This document shows positions 21,385 through 32,124 of a stretch of 64,000 nucleotides of DNA, piece by piece (position 1 is the stretch's first letter; each line of letters opens with the position of its first letter). This DNA comes from Letharia columbiana (taxonomy: Eukaryota; Ascomycota; Lecanoromycetes; Lecanorales; Parmeliaceae), in contig NW_023501037.1 of NCBI RefSeq assembly GCF_014066305.1, forward strand, positions 248,001-312,000, in the 5' to 3' direction. The position numbers were made by a program, and so were the translations under genes. The notes below the pieces were generated by a model. The model saw only the letters and a program-made list of their open reading frames with translations. It had not been told where the DNA came from and made no database searches.

Positions 21385-23022
21385 TCATCTGTGATCGTGA
21401 TACTGCAGGCTTGTCGTGGGTCCATGCAAGATAAATGCGAGGATATCCGGGCAGTCATTTAAGCATATGGGAAAAGCAAGTAGGAAGAGATCAAGAGGTA
21501 TAAATCAAATGTGTAGTCGGTATATGATTCAAGGATTTTTCTTATTCGTCGCCCTGAGCTTGGAAGGAATAGGGATGTATGAATGATATGATAGGGTCGC
21601 GTTGTTACTTGTAGGCTCTGTGCAGGGAGAGCAATACGAATTAGCTGCCCGAGGGGGGTTGAAGCTAGTGGATTTCGTACTTAGAGCTTGAACCTTAAGT
21701 TAGAGCCTTAGAGGTACCTTTTAGGCTGGTGGGCTTTGCATGAGATTGACTCCTGCGCCCTGTGGCCCTGGCGCTTTGAAACTTAGGCAGTCACAGTTTG
21801 TTTTGCAATTATGATTCTTGACACTCATTCATTCATTCATGAAAAACTACATTTATAGTCTGCCTGGGCGCACTCCTAACTCACCGCCTCACATCGTCAC
21901 TCGATCCTGTCAGCTTCGTGTTGGTCTTGCGCCGTTATAACCCAAAACATCACTACCACTCAAAATCAACTCCGCGAACCCCCTCGAAGTATCTCGTAGA
22001 AACGGCCGTCCTGATTTCCTTCCCCTTTGCCGCTTTCAATGATGATATTCACGTCATAGTCCGCAATCGCTCTGTTGCATGGATACTAACCTGGTCCATT
22101 GGTTGGATAGTCAGGCCTCACTTTGCTGCGCAATTAATATTGGGCAATGGGCATTCATTGTTCTGTGAGCCCATCTCGCCCCGTCACTTCCGCGGCATCG
22201 TGCAGTAGCTAGCCTCAGCGTACAGTAGTAGCTTCCCAGCGAATTGACTTTGCTTTGTGACGTGGCAGTACATAATCCACAACAGCCCCAATTGAATTGT
22301 TGACTCTTCCGCGAGCTCTTCGTCTATCCTTTCTCCTGTCTCCTGCTGCCCTCACTGCTCGTGCCTAGGGCAATTTGAGTTCAGGGACATCACAAGAGAC
22401 GAAAAGCTCAACCATGGTCCCATGTGCCTTCCGCCTTTCCTCACTGGCGGGCCGTCGCTTAGGCTGCATAAGTCGTCTATGTCGAATTATGAGACACTGT
22501 TGGTCCTAGCTTCTTAAGTGTGTAGGGATTCGCAAAAGCGATGGGAGGGGACCGAGCGGTCATTTCTGCTGCTGGTTTAGAGGCGAATGTACTGCAGGAG
22601 GACGGAAAACATGGTGAAGCGAACTCGACAGGGTCTGAGTACCTATCGGATGCACACAATACTTGGGCAAACGGTCGCTACCTTCCAGTGCTTCCGCTGC
22701 ACAAGCTTACATGAAAGTAGGCGAGCACGAGCTAGCGTCTAGAAGATTAGATGGTAGGATTCCTGGGAGTTCGAGGTATAATGCAATGCTCGCATAGCTA
22801 TGAATCTCTCCAATTATGTACATCTATACAGGAGCGGAGTCATTACGTATCTACGCTAAACAATCATGGCACCATGATCCTCTTTCGAACTCATCCTCCC
22901 ACTACCCAATGCCAATGCAGTAGCTGTAGAGCTGCCCAACGCCATGGAATGCTACAATGCTGTGCCCAAGCTAACCATTCAGACCGGACTCCGAGATCGA
23001 TACTCGAAAAAGGCTTCCCCTT
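21385..23022. other. 1.6-kb intergenic region
   Basis: Lies between the 5' end of the kinase-like gene and the 3' end of Lon. A 96-codon frame at 21918-22208 has no family resemblance and begins in CT/CA-rich promoter-like sequence. A short CATT repeat sits near 21825-21840. Nothing else is recognised. Confidence 0.4.
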
Positions 23023-26000
23023 TTACTCATCCTCCTCTGGCTTCTTGCTCTCCTTTTGCGGCTTGGCTAATTGCTCTTTCCAAATGTCGTTGGCTCTCTT
23101 GGAGTCGAGATTGGGGAAGACAAGGTCAAAAACGTCGGCGTACCAACTAGCGGCGTGGCCTTCGATACCTTCTTTGATGTTCTAGTCAAAGGATGTCAGC
23201 ACTTGCCCACGCGGAGTGATACTTGTTAGCTTTGTACTCACCTGAGGCAACTCCAGCCAGTCGGACGTATTGTCGGCGGGGAAGATGATCGTCTTCGCCC
23301 CAGCGCGTCGAGCGGCCACTGTTTTCTCTCGCAACCCTCCAATACGCAAAACCTTGCCTGTAACGGTCAATTCGCCGGTCATTGCTATCGTAGGGTCCAG
23401 CGGCTTGTCCAATGCGAGCGATAGCAGCGATGTCGCCATCGTGATACCAGCAGACGGCCCGTCTTTCTGGACAGCGCCTTCGGGGCAGTGTAAATGAACT
23501 TTGGCTTTCTCGAAGAATTTGTTCTCTGGAAACAGCCTCGCCAGCACAGATTTGGCGAACGAGTAGGCAATGACCGTAGACTCCTTCATGACGTTCTTCA
23601 GATTTCCCGTTCGCTCTAGACCCGGTCGTGACGCAGCATTTAGGGCATTCTCCAGGATTGATTCAACGTACAAGGCGGCACCGCCCATACTAGTCCAAGC
23701 GAGCCCCATTGCCACACCTGACGGCGTTGTTTCGTAGAGCCGATCGGATGTGAAGACAGGAGGACCAACGTAGTCCTTGAGATTCTGGCGGTCAATGCTC
23801 ACGTGGACACCGTCTGGTACCTTCATCTGCTTCCGAGGTGTAGGAGTTGTCTCTTTCTCGATGGCCCCCGGGGTCTCTTTGACGTCAGATTCATCCTTCT
23901 TCGACTCTGCTTGGGCAGCTTTGCCTTCTTCTGTCAATCCCTTGTCTTCTGAGAAGACATCCTCACCAAGGTCTTGGATGATGTTTAGCGCTGACTTGCG
24001 ATAGACCTTCTCAATCTGCTTCTTCAGATTGCGTACTCCACTTTCGCGGCAATACTTGTTGATAAGCTCCTCGATGGCGTCTTTGTTCAACGCTACATCC
24101 ACGTCCTTGAGACCGCTCAAGTCTTTGGCAGCTGGAGCCAAGAACCTTTCTGCGATCGCCATCTTCTCGTCAGCGACGTACCCGGACAATTCGATCAGCT
24201 CCATCCTGTCGAGCAGCGGTCGTGGTATCGTGTCCGTCATATTAGCAGTACACACAAAGAGGACTTTGGAGAGATCGACAGGGACGTCCATGTAGTGGTC
24301 GAGGAAAGAGTTGTTCTGCTCTGGATCCAGTAGCTCAAGTAGAGCAGAAGAAGGATCGCCTCGATGATCTCTGCCAATCTTATCAACCTCGTCAATAAGA
24401 ATCAGAGGGTTTTCTGTTTGACATTTCTTGAGTGCTTGAATGATGCGACCTGGGAGCGCGCCGACATATGTCCGTCGATGACCCTTGATTTCAGCGACGT
24501 CTGTGAGACCTCCAACACTGAATCGGTAGTATTGCCGATTCAGCGCTCGAGCAATTGACTTTCCCACACTGGTTTTCCCAACTCCCGGAGGCCCAACGAG
24601 GCATAAAATCTTGCCTTCGACGGTACCTTTGAGCTTGCCTACGGCAATGAATTCGAGAATACGGTCCTTTACGTCCTTTAATCCATGATGATCCTCATCC
24701 AGTACCGTCATCGCGTTCTTGATACCAAAGTTTTCGGCGCTCTGTTGGCCCCAAGGTATCTGGGTCAGCCAGTCCAGATAGTTTCTAGTGACATTAAACT
24801 CTGATGCCGCGGGTTCAAGATGAGCCAGCTTGCTCAACTCTTCATCAAAAACTTTCTTGACTGCTTCTGGCATTGCCAGCTTACTGCCCTTCTCTCTGAA
24901 TTTCTCGACCATTTTCTCTTTGCCATCTGATTCGATGCCCAGCTCTCGACGAATTCCTTTCATTTGCTCCATAAGCCAATACTCTCTTTGCCGCTTCTGT
25001 ATCTTGTTCTCTACATCTTTCGAGATCTTGCTTTGGAGTTGCGCGTTCATCAACTCCTTTTTCAATACCATCAAAGCTTTCTGCAGCCGCTCCTCAATAT
25101 TCATGGTCTCCAGCACGTCTTGTAGTTCTCGGACTTCGCCCGTCGACACCGCTCCAGCAAAGTCCGCCAACTTCGCTGGATCCTCGTGAACGTTCCCGGC
25201 AGATTGAGTCAAGGCAAATGTGGAGATCTGATCCCTGAAGAGGTGGTTGAGTTGCGCCACCTCCCTAAACACACTGACAATCTCGCTGGTCACAGCTCTC
25301 AATACAGGGCTTTTCGCATCATACTTCTGTTCCGGTATGTTATCAACATCGACCATGCTGACGCGATAATCACGGAGGAAAGACGTCGGCTCATATGGCT
25401 GGACTTCTTTAGACTGTGGAGGTGTACTCGATTCCTCAAAACTCGCAACCACATCGCCTGATTTCTCCGACGAGCCTTGCTCCTTCGACGATGGGTGCTT
25501 GACTTCCTTTAGGTCTATGGCCACAGGACCAGCCGGCACGCTCGCAGGCCTTGGGGGAATCAACTTTGACATCCTGATTCTCCGGTGAGGATAGAGGACG
25601 ACCGTAAGACTGTCGGTCTCTCCATTAACAGGGAACGCACTGGTAATTTGTGCAAAGACTCCGATGTCGTGTACATCTTCCCTATTCTCTATTATGTCCT
25701 TGTCTGCAGTCTCGTCCTTGGACAAAAAAACACCAACGTATGGCTGCCCCCGCCGAAATGCCTCTTGGATAGCAGCTGCAACATTCCGGTCTCGGACAGT
25801 AAGAGCTTTGTAGAATCCTGGAAACAATGGCCTTTGGGCTATGGGTATAGCCATCACTTGGGGATAAATATCTGGAACGCTGGGTTTCTGGATTGCTCGC
25901 TCTGTAGATGTCTTCTTTCCACCTGGTTTGCTACCATCTCCGCCCCCAGAGCCAGATTCACCACCACTCCCCGCACCGCCGCTGCCTTTTGCATCACTAA

Positions 26001-26373
26001 GAGTCGTGCTAGACGTGCCGGAAGATTCTTGTCCTTTCCTTGCTTCCGACGATTCTTCAACATTGCCCTCTGCCTGATCTGTTCCCTTCTGTTCTTCTGG
26101 CTGGTTCTTGTCCTCTTTTCTGACAGGTATAGGATCGGGCCCATCGTCAGGTGCACGATCTTTTCTTCTTGGTATTGAAGTTGTGAGGCGGCGAACGTGG
26201 GTTGAAGGGAGAGATGTTACTAGACGATTCGTATGAAAGCTGGAAATTTGACGTGATAGAAGAGAATATGATATGTATGTGGAAGGTTGTCGTGCTATTA
26301 TATGGTACCTAAGGGCACTATTGCGAGTACTGCGTAGAGTGGTCCTCCACGGCAACATTTGGCCACAAACCAT
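23023..26373 (-). CDS. PIM1: mitochondrial Lon protease
   Basis: ATP-dependent serine protease of the mitochondrial matrix that degrades misfolded and oxidised proteins. Two exons, 26373-23242 and 23181-23023, encode 1096 residues; the 60-nt intron (23182-23241) restores WLELPQNIKEGIEGHAASWY. Order of features: Arg/Ser/Thr-rich presequence, a low-complexity Gly/Ser/Glu linker (about residues 70-160), the N-terminal Lon substrate domain (MAIPIAQRPLFPGFYKAL), and coiled-coil helices. The AAA+ module follows with Walker A GPPGVGKTS, Walker B ILIDEVDK and the arginine-finger region. A charged insert comes after KVYRKSALNI, then the protease domain with catalytic Ser in DGPSAGITMA and Lys in TGKVLRIGGLREK. 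Length and architecture match fungal Pim1. An ATG six codons downstream (MLPWRTTLRS) is an equally good start. Confidence 0.97.
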
Positions 26374-27358
26374 ACTGCGAGGGTTTCAGACGCAGCAAAT
26401 TCGTTGAGAGTACAAAAGCTGTCTAGGGATTGATTGACGGGCCTGATCAAACATCTAAGGAGTCTGTCAGCTTCAAGCCCTCTGCATAAGTATGTGGCGA
26501 TTCAAATGGTGATCTGAAATGTCGAAATGATGATATGCTCTGCCCCGGAGGTTAGGAGAAAGGTTTGGCCGTTGCCACTCAAATCCCGACATTCCGTGCG
26601 AGGGTGGTCAATCTTTGCACTTCCTAAGACCTCAAAACTACCTACCTTATACACTGTAGACATCTAAAACAACCTACCGCATACGTGGACCAGCTTCCTT
26701 TCGAGAGCAGATTTCCAGGGTTCACCCAGTGGCTGTCCACCTTTCTGCTGCTCAGATGAACTATGCCTCACAAGCGGCTAATATCACGCTGTTGGAGAAG
26801 CACAGTGCTCAGTGGTAGCAGCAGTGGATGGCCCCTTAGGAAACGTATTCAATTGGATCTGGGAGCCAAAGGGTTGTCAAGAACATGAGTGCCCAGGTAA
26901 TCGGCAATTGAACAAGCCGTATAGGCATCAAATGGACGTCTCTGTTCTGTAGCTGAGCTCGATGTTGTCACACTCCTATGCTTCTTGATCTCAATATATT
27001 CTTGTTGAGCGTGTTTGTTATGACGAGAAAAAATTCGGCGACTGTACCAATTGTATGGGCGTCGAAAGGGCGTATCAATTGTGTAGGTAAGCTTGAAACT
27101 GCTGTTGCTCTGCTCCTCAAAATGTGCTTGTTGAGCGCTTTCATTGCAGGGAACAGAATATTCTGCCCTCCTTGACACGCCTGTCTTCCAATCACGGAAT
27201 ACTTAGCGTGGATCAGAGCCGACGGCACAAGAGCTCCGCTTTCGACTTCTGCACATCAACAAAGTTTCTTCTGCTCTCTCAATTGCCAAAGCAATCATCG
27301 AACATACGTCTCACCGTTCAACAGTTTACTTCGTCTTACATATTCTACGATTGCAGCC
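26374..27358. other. intergenic with diverged tandem repeat
   Basis: Divergent promoter region between Lon (-) and the small gene at 27359 (+). The left half shows nothing recognisable. The right half holds the diverged duplication listed separately. Confidence 0.4.
26900..27140. repeat. diverged two-copy tandem repeat of about 110-120 bp
   Basis: The stretch starting near 26900 (tcggcaattg...) and ending in cttgttgagcg near 27011 is echoed by a second copy from about 27036 (tcggcgactg...) to 27137, also ending in cttgttgagcg. Shared blocks include the ends, GTAT(A/G)GGC(A/G)TC, and TGTTGTCACACTCCT versus TGTTGCTCTGCTCCT. On the minus strand both copies encode related peptides with NK(H/N)ILRSR and RPFDA(Y/H)T, in different frames. 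Confidence 0.6.
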
Positions 27359-27947
27359 ATGCCAAAGAAGGAGTATTCCCTCTTATTCGATGAAGCTGTG
27401 TATGCAGACATGGTCCAGTATCATTACGATTCTTCCCGATGGATGGACATGCAGCACGTCCCGGCGGAAGCAGCCAGGATCCCGCGTAGCAGCAAGAAAC
27501 TGGAGGAGTTGTGCAGAAAGGGAGCAATTGAAGTCGGCGACACATGGACGATGAGGAAGACCGACAGGGATGGCAATGTAATCGCCTTCAGTGCTACGGT
27601 GAGTAAACAGTGCTTAGTGTTGCCATCAATAGCTAATACAGGCTATTGGTCTTTCACAGATCGAAGCACTTGACATATACTCGATCCCCACGATGAGGAC
27701 AAACGGGCAGCTAAATGGCAACACATGGCCTTGCATAGGACCCAGTGATTTCGATCAAATGATGGTTCGAGCCCACTCCGGAGTTAATAGATCCTTCCGC
27801 AACACGTGGGATATCATTTCAGTGACAAGGAATAACCAGGAGCTTGGTAGCCTTCACTTGTGTCGTCAGTGTCTCCAGCTCTGGGAGGACGAGATGGAGA
27901 AGTGGGGATGCAATGGTTTGGGCGAGAGTGTGGGCGACCGATGGTAA
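27359..27947 (+). CDS. small uncharacterised protein
   Basis: Two exons, 27359-27598 and 27660-27947, joined across a GT..AG intron with a clean in-frame junction (FSATIEALD); 175 residues, stop TAA. No signal peptide or membrane segment is seen. The central part (LEELCRKGAIEVGDTWTMRKT, then IEALDIYSIPTM, then SDFDQMMVRAHSGVNRSFRNTWDIISV) follows a pattern of helix, short beta hairpins and a terminal Trp-containing strand. It is faintly like RAMA/ASXH-type small domains, but that resemblance is weak. The C-terminus has CRQCLQLWEDEMEKWGC. A gtaagt directly at the stop codon leaves open a further exon. I do not recognise the family. Confidence 0.6.
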
Positions 27948-28451
27948 GTGTCCGCACAGACGCCTTATTCCTCTATAAAGCTCACCGAAGTTAGCTGAAC
28001 TACGAGCCTAAAAGATCACCGCAACGTACAATCCAAGGAAGCGGATTCGAGCTGGCCTGATGCACTGAATAGCAGACTGTGATTCCCATCTGAGAGACTG
28101 CCTTTTCAACAGTACTGCGGATATTGGAGTCTCTATGTCAACACGTCTTCATCCGCTCGGGGCTTTCCTCTGCACTTGGAGCTGTCAATGCTACAGATTG
28201 ATTTGGTTGTAACGACCTAACCACCAGGCGAATTCCATTAGTAGTACGCGTTGGTCGCGCCTGCTAGATCAGGAACTTTACGGAGATCAGAGGGCCCTAT
28301 GGCTCTTCTTTCTAATGGATAACTACTATCCTTTGAGTCCCCTTAGTCTTACAGCCTTCAACACCTTTACGCATTTTTCCTAACTCCACTATCACAGGCT
28401 CTCATTATGTAACTTTACTTTAATGTCCCAAGCGCGTGAATTATATTAATC
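27948..28451. other. intergenic, no gene seen
   Basis: 5' region of the 515-residue gene. AT-richer toward its end (around 28340-28450), as in a promoter. Confidence 0.4.
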
Positions 28452-29999
28452 ATGCCATCCCTCAATCGCCCAAATGCTCCAGACCGTCTTCCAAGCTCTG
28501 ATTTCGGCAACCTTTTTGGTAGACCTCGCGCGGTTCGCGGCTCAGATTTTGCTAGCCCGACCAGTACTCCTTCCCCATTGACCACTCCAAGCAACTACAT
28601 TGCTGCGCAGCGTCGAGCGCTCCGAAGCTCCGAAAGTGCAAATTCGAATCCGACCTCAAACACACCATTGGCGTCTCCGTCTCCTTTTGTTGCGCGCCAA
28701 CAGCCGAAACAAGCAGAGAGGCGAAGCTACCATTCGGATGTCAGTGCCACATCGCCTCGAGAAACCAGCAACGTTTCTTCGCCCTCTAGCGAAGTCCCCC
28801 TCATCATCGAAGAAGGGCCTGCCCCACCAAGAAATAGAACTGCCTCTGAATTATCATCAATTAGCTTGCGAACGCGAAGGCTTCTGGGCTTACCCGATAC
28901 TCGCATCACTCCCGGTGCTGGAAGCGAGCAGCCCCCAAGCAAAGCAAGAAGTGGCTTCAAATGGAAGCGCGAGTTCTCAGGCCGTTGGCTTGAGATTCGA
29001 ATCGGGCGCCGGGAACAGTCCGCTGAGTATTCAGTGCAAGCCTCTGGGGAAGCAACTCCTGTTCCCTTAGGCCAGCGCTCAGCAATCACTCTTCCTCTCA
29101 GCCGAGGTTCGACAAGTACAGGTCTTGATGGCCGTGATCGGTCATTCAATGCAGCAAGCGAGCAACGCCTGCTACCTGAAAGCCGGGATTCCTTGCATTA
29201 TGCTACCCTCACACCCAAAGAAGGTCTCTACTGCCGGACAAAGCGCGCCTTGGGCCTCAAGCACGGCCCTACAGACCCTGACATCTCTGAATCCCAAGCG
29301 AGAAGCTCTACAGACAATCTACTCGACCGAGTCTCAAGTACACTGCGGTTTTTGCCGGATAGAAGGACGCCCTCGCCAGGCTCAACAAACAGCGTCAGTA
29401 ACCTGTCCATCGCCGCTCCACGCTGGCAACGCATCGTGAGCCGCCACGGCAAAGTAGGACTTTCCACTTCCAGTTCCATTCGCGGAATGCTGATGGGGAG
29501 ACCACCAATCCACACCCCAGAACCCGAAGCGATGTACACAGGCTCCGACTCCAACAAATACGTCGCCGTAGACCTGACGGAAGAGGGCGTGGCCTTCCTA
29601 CCCTCCGAAGCCCACAGGATCCACACACCGCCACTGCCGACCGACGCAAGGAGTGCCGGCATCGGAAAAGCGAGAGGCTTCTTCTTCGACTACAACGCAC
29701 CACCCACCCCAGGCTTCCCCGATCCACCGGCGGAGGCAAACGCACGAGTGGGCGGGCCGCGCAGGGATAGCGATTGGTACAGGGTCAAGATGCATGCCAT
29801 CGAAGCGGACTCGATAACTCGGGAGCAGCTTGCAGTCAGCGTGCCGGAGCATTTGCCAAACAGTCCGTTGTGTCCGAGGCATCCGAAGCACAAATCTGGT
29901 GGGACAGGCGAGTGTCCATACCATGGGCGGAACCCGTCTTTGCCAAAAGAAACCGATGCATCAATTCCAAAACTCTCACCGTCTGAGCATTGGTGGTAG
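28452..29999 (+). CDS. uncharacterised Ser/Pro-rich protein with C-terminal Cys/His motif
   Basis: Intron-less frame of 515 residues. Most of the chain is Ser/Thr/Pro/Arg-rich and looks disordered (SPTSTPSPLTTPSN near the start, many SP/TP sites that could be phosphorylated). A better-ordered C-terminal part reads DSDWYRVKMHAIE, then SVPEHLPNSPLCPRHPKHKSGG and TGECPYHGRN. The C-x2-H-x2-H ... C-x2-H arrangement could bind zinc. Codon use and length argue for a real gene. The family is not recognised and no function is proposed. Confidence 0.72.
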   Translation: MPSLNRPNAPDRLPSSDFGNLFGRPRAVRGSDFASPTSTPSPLTTPSNYIAAQRRALRSSESANSNPTSNTPLASPSPFVARQQPKQAERRSYHSDVSATSPRETSNVSSPSSEVPLIIEEGPAPPRNRTASELSSISLRTRRLLGLPDTRITPGAGSEQPPSKARSGFKWKREFSGRWLEIRIGRREQSAEYSVQASGEATPVPLGQRSAITLPLSRGSTSTGLDGRDRSFNAASEQRLLPESRDSLHYATLTPKEGLYCRTKRALGLKHGPTDPDISESQARSSTDNLLDRVSSTLRFLPDRRTPSPGSTNSVSNLSIAAPRWQRIVSRHGKVGLSTSSSIRGMLMGRPPIHTPEPEAMYTGSDSNKYVAVDLTEEGVAFLPSEAHRIHTPPLPTDARSAGIGKARGFFFDYNAPPTPGFPDPPAEANARVGGPRRDSDWYRVKMHAIEADSITREQLAVSVPEHLPNSPLCPRHPKHKSGGTGECPYHGRNPSLPKETDASIPKLSPSEHWW

Positions 30000-30237
30000 G
30001 CAAGTTAGACGAGTGATGTGCTACGATCTGCTTCGTGGGATGGTTTACCTTATGCTTTGGGATGGATTCAAGGCGCTTGAGCTTCTGTAAATGTAGTATT
30101 CTATTCTATTGGGCGAGATCATCTTCATTCGAAAGTGAGTCATTGCTCGCGATTACAAAGAAGACACAAAGGCTCCATCCTTTTTGCTAGCCATCCGTCA
30201 TCTAATTTGTAATCTACATTCTTCTTCTCCAAAAGCT

Positions 30238-31483
30238 CTACAACTTGCTCTTCCCATTCAGTCCACCGACTACCATCGACCCACCCTTCCCCAACCATCC
30301 CACCGCGTCCGTAACCATCTCATCCACAATAGCCTTTGCGCTCTTCTTTTCATTGACCACAGCGGCCGCCTTGCCCATCAAGAACGGCCGAGCATTATCC
30401 ATCGTATCGTCGTCGATGTCATCCCCGAGGGTTTCGAAATCATGCTCCACGGGAATGGTGCCCTTGGACGTAAGTTCCTTGATCTCGGAGGCGCGGTTCT
30501 CCTCCCAGTTCTGGATGTAGGGGTTCATGCGGACGCGCAGGGGTCGACCGGTGAAGATGATGGTCCTCACATTGTCGTCAAAGCCGGATGTCTGAACAGC
30601 TTCTTGATGTGCCTTGGGCGCACCGGCTTCTTCCGACAGAACAAACCTGGTGCCGATCCAGACAGCACTCGCCCCTAACATCAGTGCCGCTGCGAGACTC
30701 TGTCCGTTAAAGAGGCCTCCGGCCGCGACAACCTGCACCTGATCCCCCGTCATCGGGCTCTTCTTCCCTTTCACCATCTGCGCCACCGTCGGGATCAAAA
30801 TCGAAGTAGGCACGTCACCCGTGTGTCCGCCTCCCTCACCGCCCTGGGCGCAGATCATATCGACGCCTACATCGAGGCATTTCCGCACGTGCTTTGGGTG
30901 CCCGATCATGTTCATGTAGAGAATTCCGGCTTTATGCAGGCGTTGGACAACGTGGACTGGGGGCACGCCGACGGCGGAGACGAAGAGTTTAGCGCCGGAA
31001 TCGATTATGATGGTTACTAATTCTTCCAGTTTCCCTTTGGTGTAGTCGTAACTTCAAATACGATAGAATCAGCATTGCTGGTAGAAGGCGAGGCTGGGAT
31101 TCTGTTGGCAAAGAGAACGGGGCAGGATTCAAACGTACTTGGTCTTCCTGGCACTACCACCAACCTGCGGGATCAAAAGGTCCACACCAAATGGTGCATT
31201 CTTGTCTTTCAAGAAACCCTTCAGCTCGGCAATCTGCTCCCGCAGCATATCTGGCGTGTAGCCGAGGCCTCCAATGACGCCGAGACCGCCAGCGTTGGTG
31301 ACTGCAGCTGCGAGTTTTGGACCTGCGGCTACGTTCATGCCGGCAAGCATGACAGGGTGGTTGATTTTGAGGAGGTCGGTGACCGTTGTTCGGAGTTGCT
31401 CTGGGAGGAGTGTCAGTCTTCGAGTTGGGGGGGAGAACGGGGGTGGGGGGACACCAAAGGCTTGACCTACGTGGAGACGCCAT
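30238..31483 (-). CDS. nitronate monooxygenase (2-nitropropane dioxygenase family)
   Basis: FMN-dependent oxidase that converts alkyl nitronates (such as propionate-3-nitronate) to aldehydes or ketones and nitrite. Three exons on the minus strand (31483-31471, 31400-31139, 31051-30238) give 362 residues. The first exon is only 13 nt (MASP plus one base). The family pattern is clear: HPVMLAGMNVAAGPKLAAAV near the start, GGLGVIGGLGY (phosphate-binding loop), FGVDLLIPQ, VGVPPVHVVQRLHKAG, then CAQGGEGGGHTGD carrying the conserved His/Gly motif, VVAAGGLFNGQSLAAALMLGASAVWIGTRF as FMN-binding end, and TGRPLRVRMN. No targeting signal is visible. This is a class-I-like fungal member, often detoxifying. 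Confidence 0.93.
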
Positions 31484-31698
31484 GTTGAGTGAGTGGTATT
31501 CTACTGATGGGCGTATGTATTTTGTTATAGGTAGTGGAGATCAGGATGTGTTGGGAGAGGAAGAAAGAAGGGAGCGAGATGATGAAGCAGTGGACAATGC
31601 TCTGAGTAATCCCATGTAAAGTAAGTAAGATCTGGTAGATGCCGAGGTATGTTTTTGCGGGGCCGGCGCTACTTTATTGGCGCTGGAACTGCAATACT

Positions 31699-31806
31699 GT
31701 ACAATCCAGAAGTGAGTTCTTGATAGAGTGAGGACACCAATAGATTACCGGAATTCGTGGGGATTTACTGGTGTCCTCGCTCTATCAAAGAACTCACTTC
31801 ATTGTA
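31699..31806. repeat. long inverted repeat (hairpin)
   Basis: Left arm about 31699-31742 and right arm about 31766-31806 are near-perfect reverse complements. The shared core is GAAGTGAGTTCTTGATAGAG and its neighbour GAGGACACCA, with one inserted base and few mismatches. About 23 bases of loop separate them. A short GGAATTCGTG motif occurs in the loop and again just outside the right arm (about 31811). Confidence 0.85.
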
Positions 31807-31864
31807 CGAGTAGGAATTCGTGACGATGCTGAGTTGGGGACCGATCTGGTGACACTATCAACAT

Positions 31865-31918
31865 ATCAACTTTCCCATTATCAACTTTCCCATGATGCAT
31901 CATGCATCATGCATCATG
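31865..31918. repeat. short tandem repeats (15-bp and 7-bp units)
   Basis: Two copies of a 15-bp unit ATCAACTTTCCCAT(T/G) at 31865-31894 are directly followed by about three copies of the 7-bp unit ATGCATC up to about 31917. The rest of 31484-32124 shows no gene; it contains the 5' regions of the monooxygenase and FOL1. Confidence 0.85.
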
Positions 31919-32124
31919 GTCTACTTCTTTCCACATGTGCTTCATCTCTCCCTGTACTTAGACGGTTACAATTCGGCCGTTGTCTGCTGAGTTATGTTCC
32001 TATCCAACGTGCCAAGACATACGATTGGAGGTTTTCGCTGAGAAATATTCGTTTAGATTCGAGGTATGCATGGATGGCATTGGCGTGTGAATTTTCCAGA
32101 GGAGATCTGATTTTGGTCCAATAG

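Noticed and set aside
21918..22208. 96-codon frame as a gene
   Set aside because: No homology that I recognise, no splice signals, and promoter-like sequence around its start.
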